Origin: Bifidobacterium oedipodis
GTDB lineage: Bacteria > Actinomycetota > Actinomycetes > Actinomycetales > Bifidobacteriaceae
Assembly: GCF_012932425.1 (NCBI RefSeq)
Contig: NZ_JAAIII010000006.1
Coordinates: 62,001-126,000 of the forward strand
Reading direction: 5' to 3'
Length of the DNA stretch: 64,000 nucleotides
The notes under the pieces are model-generated. The model did no database searches. It was not told the origin of the DNA and worked only from the letters and a program-made list of their open reading frames with translations. Position numbers and translations under genes: made by a program. Positions 1 to 9,353 of the stretch are shown in pieces. Numbering within the stretch: the first letter of the stretch is position 1; the number at the start of each line of letters is the position of its first letter.

Positions 1-612
1 GACCTTCTTGCCGCTTTCCTCGACGACTTCGCCGCCGAAGGAGACCTTCTGGGAGCGGTTGTAGTCGATGTGACCCCACGGCTCTTCATTGGCCAGCCAG
101 TAGTCCGGGGTTTCCACCTGCTTGCCGTCCTTATCGAAGGCCTGCTTGAAGATGCCGTACTTGTACTGGATGCCGTAGCCGAAGGCCGGCACGCCGAGGG
201 AGGCGAGAGAATCGATGAAGCAGGCGGCCAGACGACCAAGGCCGCCGTTGCCCAGACCAGGCTCGTATTCGGCGTCGACCACGTCCTGCACCGAGAAGCC
301 CAAGGCTTCCACAGCGGCTTCAAACTGGTCGGTCAGGCCGGCGTTCAGCAGGGCGTTGCGCAGCTGCTTGCCCATGAGGAACTCGGCGGACAGATAGCCA
401 ACGGCGCGGGTGTTGCCGTTGACGGTGTCGGCCTGGGTCTTGAACCACGAGTCGGCGAGATGGTTGTGCACGGCCTTGGAGGCGGCAACGTACACGTCGG
501 CAGGGGTGGCCTGCTCAGGGGTGACGTTCTGGGTGTACTTGAGTTGTTCGCGAATCTCCTCGGTGAACTGCTCGGCAGTCACGGGGGACTTCGGTGCGGT
601 GATTTCGGTCAT
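1..612 (-). CDS. glgP: Glycogen/maltodextrin phosphorylase, N-terminal part (runs off the window)
   Basis: Phosphorolysis of alpha-1,4-glucan to glucose-1-phosphate in the cytoplasm. The visible 204 residues begin MTEITAPKSP and carry the glycogen phosphorylase N-terminal block: YLSAEFLMGKQL, then EYEPGLGNGGLGRLAACF, then GYGIQYKYGIFKQ, the standard GT35 order. The pyridoxal-phosphate lysine lies beyond the window edge. The ATG at 612 has a GGAAGGA ribosome site about 9 nt upstream on the minus strand. The family assignment is secure; the preferred substrate (glycogen or maltodextrin) cannot be read from this part. Confidence 0.93.
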   Translation of the reverse strand, partial: MTEITAPKSPVTAEQFTEEIREQLKYTQNVTPEQATPADVYVAASKAVHNHLADSWFKTQADTVNGNTRAVGYLSAEFLMGKQLRNALLNAGLTDQFEAAVEALGFSVQDVVDAEYEPGLGNGGLGRLAACFIDSLASLGVPAFGYGIQYKYGIFKQAFDKDGKQVETPDYWLANEEPWGHIDYNRSQKVSFGGEVVEESGKKV

Positions 613-956
613 ATTCTGCTTTCCTTCCGGGATTATTCCCCAAACAACATTATGCCCGGATATGCTCCGGTTGACGAGAGTGTGTATGAACTCTTGGTTA
701 CATAAAGGCCTCACTGTCTTTTGCATACGTTGTCATCGCGCTTCATTATACCGTAGCCCACGCACGGACACCTACTCCAGCGCCGGTTCTTTGCTTATTG
801 TGAGACAACACACCCCGAGCAACTGCGGCACGCCCTGTCCTCACCAATGATGACAACGCCTTACTATCCGTCCGCACCATTGATGACATCGTTTCCGTAG
901 CACTTGTGAACCGCCCTATGTTGGCAGACAAAGCTCACATAGCCAAGGAGTTGATT
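613..956. other. Divergent intergenic region, no gene seen
   Basis: A 344-bp gap between divergently transcribed glgP and an MFS exporter. It must hold both promoters, but I cannot point to a convincing -35/-10 pair, operator or RNA. Short reading frames here lack ribosome sites. Confidence 0.5.
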
Positions 957-2309
957 ATGAGTTGCGCCAGCGTACGTCCAACCTATGCAAATCTGTTGCG
1001 CACCACCGACTATGGCTGGTGGCTGGGAGCCGACACCTTCGGCGCGCTCAGCGAAAGCATCGCAACCTTCGCGCTGCCGCTTATCGCCCTATCCGCCACC
1101 GGCTCTCCGGCCATCGCCGCGTTCGTGCAAGCGGCCGGCGTCGCCGTGCAAACCGTAGTAGGACTTGCCGGCGGACTGCTGCAGGATCGTTGCGATCGCA
1201 AGCTGCTCATGGCCCTATGGGGCGGCACCGGTCTGACGCTGTTCGCGCTGGCCGCACTCATGCAACACTTAGGTTGGCTTACGGCACCCACCATCGTCGC
1301 ACTCGCCCTGCTGATGGGCGTGCGCGGCGGACTGCTGCAGGACGCCTCGAACACCATGCTGCGCGGACTGGTGCCCGACAGCGCGCTACCCAAAGTATTG
1401 TCGATGAATGACGCACGCGACAACACCGTATCGCTACTCAGTGGCCCTATTAGTGGCCTTATGATGACGATCAGCAACGCATGCCCGTTGTTGGCCAGTG
1501 CGGTTCTGAGTTTGATGGGCATGGTATCCACCGCACCCATCCACCGGTATTGGCAGCGCACGGATACTCATCGCACGGACTCTCAGCGCAAAGCCTCCCA
1601 TCCCAGCAACGATGACGCAGCGAATCACACATCGACGGACGCCCCCGCAGCAGCGCAGACCTCCGCATGGAAGGATGCGTTCAGCGGACTGACATGGCTG
1701 CTCACCAACCGTTTCCAACGCCGTCTGCTGCTGATCAGCGCGGCTCTGGTAGGGGCTTCGAATGCTTTTCTGCTCGTCACCGTCATGCACATATCCGCCA
1801 GTGGCACCGCCACGGTGTCAGCCGGATTACTCAACATGGTGTCGGCTGCCAGCATGATCGTCGGCGCGCTCATCGCCCCGACGCTGATCGACCGCGTTCC
1901 AGGCGGCATACTTATCGGCGTGATGTTCGTAGCCATGGGCATCGGGTTCACTGGCGCGGCCTTCACCCCCGACGCAAGCGGCAAAGCAGCATTCGTAGCA
2001 TTGGCTGTCGTTGCGCTTCCCGCCGCCAACGCAGTGCTCGGTGGCTTTACGACCGCTTTGGTCTCCGAAGGCAATCAGGGACGCGTCGGCGCTGGAAGTG
2101 GACTTGTGCAATATGGCGCGTATGCCCTGTTCGCCGCCGGATCAGGCTCATGCATGCAGCTGTGGGGTTACGCACCAACATGTGTGGGGCTTGCGGCAAC
2201 CATCGCCCTCGCAGCTATCGCGGCCATCACCATGCGCAGCCTGATTACTTTGCCCACGCCACAGCATTGGGAGGAGCATATCGAACGATGGCATCTGGAG
2301 CGCCACTAG
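957..2309 (+). CDS. MFS transporter (MFS_3/macrolide-efflux-like exporter)
   Basis: A 450-residue integral membrane protein with about 12 hydrophobic segments in two halves separated by a hydrophilic loop (about residues 200-245, rich in T, S, D, A). Segment 2-3 has the MFS signature GGLLQDRCDRK, and the second half begins FSGLTWLLTNRF, which resembles MFS_3 (EntS/macrolide-efflux) proteins. I chose ATG 957 (MSCASVRP) because AAGGAG sits 8 nt upstream; the in-frame ATG at 906 has no such site. A regulator and a histidine kinase follow closely, so this may be a drug or metabolite exporter linked to that two-component system. The substrate is unknown. Confidence 0.82.
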   Translation: MSCASVRPTYANLLRTTDYGWWLGADTFGALSESIATFALPLIALSATGSPAIAAFVQAAGVAVQTVVGLAGGLLQDRCDRKLLMALWGGTGLTLFALAALMQHLGWLTAPTIVALALLMGVRGGLLQDASNTMLRGLVPDSALPKVLSMNDARDNTVSLLSGPISGLMMTISNACPLLASAVLSLMGMVSTAPIHRYWQRTDTHRTDSQRKASHPSNDDAANHTSTDAPAAAQTSAWKDAFSGLTWLLTNRFQRRLLLISAALVGASNAFLLVTVMHISASGTATVSAGLLNMVSAASMIVGALIAPTLIDRVPGGILIGVMFVAMGIGFTGAAFTPDASGKAAFVALAVVALPAANAVLGGFTTALVSEGNQGRVGAGSGLVQYGAYALFAAGSGSCMQLWGYAPTCVGLAATIALAAIAAITMRSLITLPTPQHWEEHIERWHLERH

Positions 2310-2327
2310 CATGTCTAGCGCACTAGG

Positions 2328-2984
2328 ATGAGCCGCATGGGGAAGCCGACGATATTGCTGATGGATAACGACGCAATGGCTCGCATGGCCCTGACCACGC
2401 TGCTCACTAAAGCGCTGCCGGATTGCACTATGTTGCCTGCGGTCAGCCAAGGCGCGGATGCCATCCGCCTGTGCACAGGTACCGCGCATCCACCCACCGT
2501 GCTGCTTGCGGACGTGTCGATGAACGATATCAACGGGCCGCTGGTTGTACGCGCCATTCGCAAAACCAATGACACCACCGCCGTCCTCGCGCTGACGGCC
2601 TCCGTGCTGGCCAATCATGCGCGCGATATGGCCGACGCCGGCGCGCAAGGCATCGCCAGCAAGAATGACGACATACGGCTTCTGGCCGTAGCCATCCATG
2701 CGCTGTTGCAGGGGCATACTTGGGGAGACACCGCCGACGTGCGGTTCGATACGATGCAGGAAGCTCATCGACGTGTCAAAGCCGAAGGTACGCGCGAACT
2801 GTCTCCGCGCGAGATCGAGGTGGTGAATATGTGGTCGCACGGCGAATCATTAGCCTCCATCGCCGCCGCGCTGGGCATCAGCGAGCCCACCGTGCGCACG
2901 CAACTCAAACGCGCATGCGACAAGCTGGGCGTTGCCGACAATCGCGCGCTGATCGCGGCATGGGTGAAGTTGAGCACACACTGA
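2328..2984 (+). CDS. NarL/FixJ-family response regulator
   Basis: A 218-residue two-domain response regulator. The receiver (about 8-125) has acidic residues D13/D15, phospho-acceptor D62 (LLADVSM), T90 (LALTAS) and K112. A LuxR-type helix-turn-helix (about 157-215) reads LSPREIEVVNMWSHGESLAS, followed by GISEPTVRTQLKRACDKLGV. It starts 18 nt after the MFS gene and ends 1 nt before the histidine kinase, so the three genes are probably one operon. ATG 2328 and ATG 2337 are both possible starts and neither has a strong ribosome site. The target genes are not evident from sequence. Confidence 0.9.
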   Translation: MSRMGKPTILLMDNDAMARMALTTLLTKALPDCTMLPAVSQGADAIRLCTGTAHPPTVLLADVSMNDINGPLVVRAIRKTNDTTAVLALTASVLANHARDMADAGAQGIASKNDDIRLLAVAIHALLQGHTWGDTADVRFDTMQEAHRRVKAEGTRELSPREIEVVNMWSHGESLASIAAALGISEPTVRTQLKRACDKLGVADNRALIAAWVKLSTH

Positions 2985-2985
2985 A

Positions 2986-4236
2986 ATGCATAACGCTTAC
3001 CTTGTCAACAAAGGACCGTCGGCTCATCGTCGTGAACGGCAGTCCACCGAACCGCCCCGCAATGATTCTTCACTGGACATCGACCTATCCATTCACGTCA
3101 GTTCGGTGGTGTTCGTCGCCATGGCTGCCAGCCTGGTTTGGCTGGCACTGGCACCGGGCGCACAGCTGCCGAATAGTCCCTTGGTATGGGCCCTGACCAT
3201 AGCATGGGCCGCCGCGCTGGTAATGCTGATGCTCGACCCTCGCCGTGCCGGATGGGCGACGATACTGTTCTCCATCGCCCTGACCCTGGTGATGCCTGCC
3301 GGAACGTCACGTTTGGTCGGCCTGTGCGTGGCACTGGTGGTGCTGTCGTATTATTCCACGCTGCGTTGGGCTATCATTGCGGCGCTCTGCTGCGCCATCA
3401 ATGTCGCGGTGATATTGGCCAGTATTCCGCTACCCACCGTTTTGGCGACACCGGCTCAGTGGACGATACGCACCGTGGCCGCGGCGGCTCTGAGCGCAGG
3501 CATGGTCATACTTGGTCGGCTGCTCACGCGAGGCCGCTATCTGGCGGCAAACCGCCGACAGCAAGCAGCCGATGAGCACGAAGAGTTGGTGCGGCTCAAG
3601 CACAACAATCAGCTGGCCATCGCCATTCATGACACACTATCCAACGAACTCACCTTCGTCTCTTCCATCGCGCGAGACCGGCTGCAATCCGACTCACCGG
3701 ATGCTCAAGCATGGAGCAGCGTGCTGGAACGCAGTCAAAAAGCATTCGAACAGGTTCACGCCATCATCGCTTATTTGGACGATCCGCAACATTCATCACT
3801 GCCGGAACCGCCATTCATGGATGAGGTGCAGCGGCGACTCACCGATGTGCATGACCAACTCGCCGCAATGGGATACGACGGCACTTGCGATTGCGCGGGA
3901 TTGTTCCTCGGGAAGGCACCCGACGTTCAGCGGGAGGTGTGTTCGCTGCTCACGGAATTGGGCACGAATATCAGTCGTCATGCTCGAAAAGGCAGTGATT
4001 CGTATCTTATTTCCGTACTGGTGTCGGAGCAATGCGTAGAAATTCGCGAAACCAATGATATTGCGCCCGACAATCTGACCGAAGCGGAGCGATCGGGGCG
4101 AGGACTGGACATGCATCGCACGCGCATCCGCGAACTCGGCGGCGTGCTCCACACCAACGCCGAGGAGGGCGTTTGGATCCTGTATGCGCGCCTGCCATGG
4201 GATGCTAGCACCGACGTGGCATCAGTACGCGCGTAA
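2986..4236 (+). CDS. Sensor histidine kinase (HisKA_3 type), partner of the preceding regulator
   Basis: 416 residues. About six hydrophobic segments occupy residues 35-185, followed by a dimerisation/phospho-acceptor segment with IAIHDTLSNELTF; the histidine of HDTLS is the expected phosphorylation site of the NarX/DesK class. The C-terminal ATPase domain has an N-box-like LLTELGTNISRHA (a Thr-Asn variant) and a G-box SGRGLDMHRTRIRELGG. There is no obvious extracytoplasmic sensor domain, so the signal is probably sensed in or at the membrane. The ATG lies one base after the response regulator stop, indicating translational coupling. Confidence 0.88.
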   Translation: MHNAYLVNKGPSAHRRERQSTEPPRNDSSLDIDLSIHVSSVVFVAMAASLVWLALAPGAQLPNSPLVWALTIAWAAALVMLMLDPRRAGWATILFSIALTLVMPAGTSRLVGLCVALVVLSYYSTLRWAIIAALCCAINVAVILASIPLPTVLATPAQWTIRTVAAAALSAGMVILGRLLTRGRYLAANRRQQAADEHEELVRLKHNNQLAIAIHDTLSNELTFVSSIARDRLQSDSPDAQAWSSVLERSQKAFEQVHAIIAYLDDPQHSSLPEPPFMDEVQRRLTDVHDQLAAMGYDGTCDCAGLFLGKAPDVQREVCSLLTELGTNISRHARKGSDSYLISVLVSEQCVEIRETNDIAPDNLTEAERSGRGLDMHRTRIRELGGVLHTNAEEGVWILYARLPWDASTDVASVRA

Positions 4237-4259
4237 CGCCCGGTCGTACAATAAGGCGC

Positions 4260-4679
4260 ATGGCAGTAATACGCGAACAGGATTTGAGCAAGGGCCGCAC
4301 CGCTTGGGATACATGGTGCGCGGCGGCCGACAAGCTGAACGCCGATTGCGACGGACGCGACTGGCTGCGCCACAGCATCAGCCCTGATCTGCCCAGGCCC
4401 ACATGGGCCATGGCCGTGCGATACACACTGTTCCTGCTGGAACGTAAGGCTCCCGGCCCCGGCGTTGAAGTACGCGTGGCACCATGGGGTGCGATCAAAA
4501 TCTTGGACGGACCAGCATCCGACCCCCACAATCTCACCCCGCCCGATGTTATTGAGCTGGAACCGGACGTTTGGCTGCGTCTGGCCGCGGGTATCACCAC
4601 GTGGGATGAGGAAAAAGAAGCCGGGCACATCACCGCCGTCGGCGAACGCGACGACCTGAGCGAACTACTGCCGCTGTAG
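4260..4679 (+). CDS. Bacterial SCP-like (sterol carrier family) small protein
   Basis: A 139-residue soluble protein resembling the actinobacterial 'sterol carrier family protein' group (bacterial SCP ortholog). Visible features are an N-terminal GRTAWDTWCAAADKLNADC, a central RPTWAMAVRYTLFLLERKAPG and a C-terminal DVIELEPDVWLRLAAGITTWDE, matching the usual arrangement and length. The biochemical role of this family is not established. It starts 23 nt after the histidine kinase and may be cotranscribed. Confidence 0.75.
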   Translation: MAVIREQDLSKGRTAWDTWCAAADKLNADCDGRDWLRHSISPDLPRPTWAMAVRYTLFLLERKAPGPGVEVRVAPWGAIKILDGPASDPHNLTPPDVIELEPDVWLRLAAGITTWDEEKEAGHITAVGERDDLSELLPL

Positions 4680-4755
4680 TTGGCCGTATTACGTATTTAA
4701 GCCTGTGCCGATCTGCGCTAGGCCTACACTGGGCGCTGCTCTAGTGTCCTAGGCG

Positions 4756-5151
4756 TCAGGCCTTCTTGGGCTTAAGTGCGCTCGGCATGGGCATGGGAAT
4801 CGGCTTGCGCGGCGCAGCCGGCTTCGGCGCGGAAGCGGCGGAAGTCTTCGGGAACTCACCGCTGGTCGCCTTCGCCGCTGCCTCGGCAGCCCACTTTGCG
4901 TACTCATCAAGATCGTCGTCCACAGCGGATTCCTGCTGCTTGCCGGAAACCGACGCAGATTCTTCATCGGAAGCGTCCGCATCGTGAACAGCATACTGAT
5001 CATCAACGTCTGCGAACGGATCGAACGATCCCTCACCTGGCTCCCGTTCGCTCAGCTCCTTGGCCAGCTCATCGTAGTCGGTGTCGGTGGTCAAGTACTT
5101 GAGCTTACGGGCAATTTTCTGTTGCTTTGCTTTCTGACGTCCGCGGCCCAT
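4756..5151 (-). CDS. DUF3073 family protein
   Basis: 131 residues beginning MGRGRQKAKQQKIARKLKY, the hallmark basic N-terminus of DUF3073, a small protein family nearly confined to Actinobacteria. The middle is acidic (DTDYDELAKELSEREPGEGS) and the tail is proline/alanine rich and probably disordered, ending KPKKA. No enzymatic motif is visible and the function is unknown. It is a single gene convergent with the SCP-like gene. Confidence 0.85.
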   Translation of the reverse strand: MGRGRQKAKQQKIARKLKYLTTDTDYDELAKELSEREPGEGSFDPFADVDDQYAVHDADASDEESASVSGKQQESAVDDDLDEYAKWAAEAAAKATSGEFPKTSAASAPKPAAPRKPIPMPMPSALKPKKA

Positions 5152-5284
5152 TTGACCCCCTGAGATTTCATACAGTTCGATTCATCAACAAGCAAGAGTA
5201 CCACCTGTTTGCGGCTTCGGCGTTGTCGGCTCACACTTTTACCATAAAAACGTTGAATTCAGGGCTATTTCAAAGGACTTTTCG

Positions 5285-6376
5285 ATGACCGACGAGCAGC
5301 AGTTGACAGCGGCAGGCAACGAGATGAGCGCCAGCTTCCTAGCGGCCAAGAAGCGTTCGGACGCAACGCTTGCCAAGCTGGAGGCCGAGCCGGGCAAGTT
5401 CACGATGCTCACCGGCGATCGTCCCACCGGGCGTCTGCATCTTGGACATTATTTCGGTTCGATTCGCGAACGTGTCGCCATGCAGGAGCGTGGCGTGAAC
5501 ACCAACATCATCATCGCCGACTATCAGGTGATCACCGACCGCGACACCACCGAGCACATTGACGACAACGTGCTGAACCTGGTGCTTGACTATATGGCCG
5601 CCGGCATCGACCCGAATAAGACTATGATCTTCACCCACTCCGCCGTGCCGGCCGAGAACCAGCTGATGCTGCCGTTCCTCTCCCTGGTCACTGAGGCGGA
5701 GCTGCACCGCAACCCCACCGTGAAGTCCGAAATGGAAGCTTCCGGTCATGCCCTGACCGGCCTGCTGCTCACCTACCCGGTGCATCAGGCGTGCGATATC
5801 CTCTTCTGCAAGGCGAACGTCGTGCCGATCGGCAAGGACAACCTGCCGCATATCGAAATCACCCGCACCATCGCGCGTCGTTTCAACGAGCGCTACGCCA
5901 AGAAGAACCCCGTGTTCCCGGAGCCGGCTGCGATTCTTTCCGAAGCACCGGAAATCCCCGGTCTTGACGGCCGCAAGATGAGCAAGTCCTACGGCAACTC
6001 CATCATGCTGGGCGCCACCGCCGAGGAAACCGCCAAGCTCATCAAGAAGAGCCCCACCGATTCCGAGCGCCGCATCACCTTCGATCCGATTGCCCGCCCG
6101 CAGGTCTCTGCGCTGCTGACCACCGCAGGTCTGGTGACCGGCCGCGACCCGAAGGAAATCGCCGAGGAGATCGGCGATGCCGGTGCCGGTGCACTCAAGA
6201 AGTACGTCATTGACTCGGTGAACGAGTTCCTGGCCCCGCACCGCGAGCGCCGCGCCGAACTGGCCAAGGACATGGACACCGTGCGCGACATTCTGCACGA
6301 CGGCAACAAGCGCGCCAACGCCATCGCCGAGGAGACCCTTGACGAAGTGCGCTGCGCCATGGGCATGAAGTACTGA
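5285..6376 (+). CDS. trpS: Tryptophanyl-tRNA synthetase
   Basis: Class I aminoacyl-tRNA synthetase that charges tRNA-Trp. The 363 residues contain TGDRPTGRLHLGHYFGSI (HLGH is the HIGH-type signature) and GRKMSKSYGNS (KMSKS loop), with the expected TrpRS spacing. An N-terminal extension of about 45 residues precedes the catalytic core, somewhat longer than typical for the family. The ATG at 5285 is preceded by an AAAGGA sequence. A clear rho-independent terminator follows at 6433. Confidence 0.95.
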   Translation: MTDEQQLTAAGNEMSASFLAAKKRSDATLAKLEAEPGKFTMLTGDRPTGRLHLGHYFGSIRERVAMQERGVNTNIIIADYQVITDRDTTEHIDDNVLNLVLDYMAAGIDPNKTMIFTHSAVPAENQLMLPFLSLVTEAELHRNPTVKSEMEASGHALTGLLLTYPVHQACDILFCKANVVPIGKDNLPHIEITRTIARRFNERYAKKNPVFPEPAAILSEAPEIPGLDGRKMSKSYGNSIMLGATAEETAKLIKKSPTDSERRITFDPIARPQVSALLTTAGLVTGRDPKEIAEEIGDAGAGALKKYVIDSVNEFLAPHRERRAELAKDMDTVRDILHDGNKRANAIAEETLDEVRCAMGMKY

Positions 6377-6432
6377 GCCGATCGTTCTTTTCTTCACGTA
6401 AGTACTCTTACGTAGACGTAGACATAGCTGAG

Positions 6433-6463
6433 GCCGCTTCGGATTTTCCGGAGCGGCTTTTGC
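6433..6463 (+). terminator. Rho-independent terminator of trpS
   Basis: An 11-bp G+C-rich stem (GCCGCTTCGGA paired with TCCGGAGCGGC, one wobble) with a TTT loop and a following TTTTG run, 57 nt after trpS. Its position argues against the upstream in-frame start of the next gene at 6460. Confidence 0.85.
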
Positions 6464-6528
6464 TATGCCCGCCCGTCTCTTGTACGGGTGCGGGCGGGCC
6501 GTTATGCGTCACGCCTATGATGACGTGT

Positions 6529-8118
6529 ATGAGTGCGATGATTCTGCGAGAATGCCGGGTGCCAGGCTGCGATGACGTGGTGGATGTGACGATTGAGAAT
6601 GGCGCAGTCACGGCAATTGTGGCGCATAATGACGCTTCTGCGAGCAGGGCCGCACAGATCACCAATGTTAATCGTGCCGCCCATGCCACCCATGCTGCTG
6701 GCGCTGACGACGCTGCTGATGCTGCCGATGTCATCAATGCCGACGGACGTTGGATCATCCCCGGATTGTGGGACTGCCACACACATTTCACGCAGTGGGC
6801 GAAAACTCTTGGTCGACTTGATCTGATCACGGCCCGTAGCGCGGCCGAGGCGATGGCATTGCTGCGCGCACATCTGGATGAGCGGCGCAAGGCCGGCACG
6901 CTGGATCCGTCACGTTTCGTGGTGGGTATGCGTTTCCGCCATTCACTGTGGGCCGATAGCGAACAGCCGACTTTGGCCGCAATCGATGAGGCTGCCGGCG
7001 AACAGCCCGTGGCCCTGTCCAGCGCCGATATGCACTGCGGATGGGTGAATTCGGCTGCAGCGCGATTGCTTGGCGTGCATCCTGATCCGGTCACTGGCCT
7101 GGTGGGCGAGCTGGAATGGTTTGACGCCTACTGCAAGTTCGATGCTGCGCCTGGCGCGGCCGAGGAAACCGATCGTCTGCTGCGCGAGGCTCAGGCCGAT
7201 GCCGCCGGCAAGGGCGTGGTGGGCATCCGTGATTATGAGATGGCGGAGAATATCGACAGCTGGATTGCTCGCTTCGCCGCCGGAATCGACGGTTTGCGTG
7301 TGGACGCCGGCGTATACCCGGAACGGCTGCAGGCCGCAATCGACGCAGGTTGGCACACCGGTGACGAACTGCCCGGCAGCCGTGGACTGGGCCATGTGGG
7401 CGCGATGAAAATGATTTCCGACGGTTCACTGAACACGCGTTCCGCCTACTGTTCCACGCCATATTCCGGCATCACGCCGCCCACATACGGTGTGCTGAGC
7501 TATACGCCGGAGCAGATCGAGGATTACATGCGTTTGGCCACCGAACACGGCTTCGCCATCGCATGCCATGCCATTGGCGACGAAGCGAACACCATCGTGC
7601 TTGATGCAGCGGAACGCACGCATGCCCACGGTTCCATCGAACATGCGCAAATGCTCAAACCCACGGATATTCCACGGTTTGCGGCGCTGGGTCTGGCAGC
7701 CAGCATCCAGCCGCAGCATGCCATGGACGACCGCGATGTAATCGGCCGGTTCTGGGCGAATCCAGCCGGCATCCCCTATGCGTTCCGCTCGCTGTTTGAA
7801 GCCGGTGCCACACTGCGCATGGGCTCTGACGCTCCTGTTGCGCCGCTTGACCCTTGGCTGGCTATCTCCGCCGCCGCGTTCGGTACGGAAAGCTCCGAGC
7901 GCGAGCCTTTCCAGCCCGAGCAGTGCTTGGATGTGCGCACGGCATTGGCAGCCAGCACCGCGCTCGGCCGCGACCATCTGCGCCCGGGAGACGCCGCCGA
8001 TCTGGTGCTGCTGGACTGCGACCCATACGCACTGGAGTCCCCCGAGTCCATGCGCGCCATGCCAGCACACGTCACCGCCACCATGCTCGCCGGCCACTGG
8101 ACCTATCAAGCCTGTTAA
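6529..8118 (+). CDS. YtcJ-like metal-dependent amidohydrolase
   Basis: About 529 residues of the amidohydrolase superfamily, YtcJ/amidohydrolase-3 branch. Landmarks are IIPGLWDCHTHF (HxH metal site), SSADMHCGWVNSAAARLLG, KMISDGSLNTRSAYC, a late FAIACHAIGDEANTIVLDA metal-binding histidine and RMGSDAPVAPLDPWLA near the end. An alanine/aspartate-rich stretch (about residues 40-65) interrupts the N-terminal beta sandwich. Starts at 6517, 6520, 6529 and 6538 are all possible and none has a good ribosome site; the frame is open from 6460 but that lies in the trpS terminator. Substrate unknown; probably a cyclic amide or N-acyl compound. Confidence 0.8.
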   Translation: MSAMILRECRVPGCDDVVDVTIENGAVTAIVAHNDASASRAAQITNVNRAAHATHAAGADDAADAADVINADGRWIIPGLWDCHTHFTQWAKTLGRLDLITARSAAEAMALLRAHLDERRKAGTLDPSRFVVGMRFRHSLWADSEQPTLAAIDEAAGEQPVALSSADMHCGWVNSAAARLLGVHPDPVTGLVGELEWFDAYCKFDAAPGAAEETDRLLREAQADAAGKGVVGIRDYEMAENIDSWIARFAAGIDGLRVDAGVYPERLQAAIDAGWHTGDELPGSRGLGHVGAMKMISDGSLNTRSAYCSTPYSGITPPTYGVLSYTPEQIEDYMRLATEHGFAIACHAIGDEANTIVLDAAERTHAHGSIEHAQMLKPTDIPRFAALGLAASIQPQHAMDDRDVIGRFWANPAGIPYAFRSLFEAGATLRMGSDAPVAPLDPWLAISAAAFGTESSEREPFQPEQCLDVRTALAASTALGRDHLRPGDAADLVLLDCDPYALESPESMRAMPAHVTATMLAGHWTYQAC

Positions 8119-8159
8119 TGTTCGATATCTGATGCCACACGCGCCCACGGCCTACTGAG

Positions 8160-8176
8160 TTATCCACTTATCCACA
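8160..8176 (+). promoter_or_regulatory. Two adjacent DnaA-box-like 9-mers
   Basis: TTATCCACT (8160-8168) overlaps by one base an exact DnaA-box consensus TTATCCACA (8168-8176). They lie 53 nt upstream of the next gene. No oriC-associated genes are nearby, so this would be a titration or regulatory site if real. Confidence 0.4.
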
Positions 8177-8228
8177 TTTTTCACAAGGTCGCTGGACGCT
8201 TGAATCAAACCGCCATAAGGTGAGCCGC

Positions 8229-9335
8229 ATGAGCAAGCAACCTTTGGCACTCACCGGCCTTACAGAACTCAAGTATCAGCGAGTGCAGTCCTGCCTCGAG
8301 CTGCAGAAACATGTATCGACCCGATACGTGTATGCGCTCTCCACAGCCTTAGAATTGCTCTCTGTGGAAAAACCCCACATACCGCGTGGCGCTCAGCGCG
8401 CCGACACACTCTACGTTGTGATCCGGGCTCATAACGCAAGATTTCGTTCACCCAACCTATCGTTCGTGGCATGGTCGTGGCCCTTGGAAACCGTCACCGT
8501 CGAACGGCAACTCGTATGCACATCGCCGGCATGCACATGGGCCATGATGTCATCCATAATCACCTTGGAAGAACTGATCGTTTTGGGTGATGCCATGATG
8601 AGACGCGATAAACGTTTGCGGCGCGCAAGCATTTCCGATTTCATCGCCTATCTCGATAGCGTGGACGATTGGCTGAAGCAGCCAGAGAATAAGGGCAAAC
8701 GTAGCTTCCGGGGCATGCGCAACTGCCGGCGCGCACTTCGTCTCATGCGCGAATGCTCGGACTCCTCACAAGAGACCCGGTCCTGCATTGCACTGATGCG
8801 GTACGGCTTCGATCACCCAGAGTTCAACTACCCCATACGTAACCCGAAGAACGGGAAAACCCTATACATCGACATGGCGTATCCGGAATTCCGAGTAGCC
8901 ATTGAATATGAAGGCTCCCATCATGCCGATCAATGGCTGGCAGATGTCACCAGACAGCAACTCATTGAAGACGAGGGATGGGATTATTCACAAATCACCA
9001 AACTCAACCTTGGCAATGACCAGTCCGAGGAAAAACTGGCCCAACGCGTTGCCCAAAGCATAGAACGACAAACAGGAGTCCTCGTTCCCCTAACCGAACG
9101 ACAATCCATACAGCATCTTTGCGATGGCCGTCGCACGCGCATCCAACCGCTATGGAAAAGATTGGGAATAACCGAAAACTCCTCGCCACGAGGAAAACAG
9201 ACGATCGTTGAATCAGAACAGGGCATCAAAATCGACGGTTCAGCAGCAGGCTTCACGGATCACAATGGCATCAATCCGGGCAGCGTGTTCGACCGTACTG
9301 TCCAATATGGCGATGACCTTGATAACATTGCCTGA
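8229..9335 (+). CDS. DUF559/Vsr-like PD-(D/E)XK fold hypothetical protein
   Basis: A 368-residue protein of unknown role. The N-terminal 190 residues show no recognisable motif. Residues about 205-285 have the pattern LYIDMAYPEFRVAIEYEGSHH, then EDEGWDYSQITKLNL, which resembles the endonuclease-like DUF559 domain (D...ExE followed by H) common in actinobacterial cytoplasmic proteins. Such proteins are usually single genes of unknown function. I chose ATG 8229 because AAGG ends 8 nt upstream; a GTG at 8220 is an alternative. The C-terminal 50 residues look disordered. Confidence 0.65.
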   Translation: MSKQPLALTGLTELKYQRVQSCLELQKHVSTRYVYALSTALELLSVEKPHIPRGAQRADTLYVVIRAHNARFRSPNLSFVAWSWPLETVTVERQLVCTSPACTWAMMSSIITLEELIVLGDAMMRRDKRLRRASISDFIAYLDSVDDWLKQPENKGKRSFRGMRNCRRALRLMRECSDSSQETRSCIALMRYGFDHPEFNYPIRNPKNGKTLYIDMAYPEFRVAIEYEGSHHADQWLADVTRQQLIEDEGWDYSQITKLNLGNDQSEEKLAQRVAQSIERQTGVLVPLTERQSIQHLCDGRRTRIQPLWKRLGITENSSPRGKQTIVESEQGIKIDGSAAGFTDHNGINPGSVFDRTVQYGDDLDNIA

Positions 9336-9353
9336 ATTGTATTCCGTTTAGGC

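Noticed and set aside
5152-5284. T-box riboswitch upstream of trpS
   Set aside because: Only 133 bp, with no T-box sequence or specifier-loop hairpin visible.
5339-6397. Open frame antisense to trpS
   Set aside because: Shadow of trpS; composition is Gly/Val/His biased with no motif.
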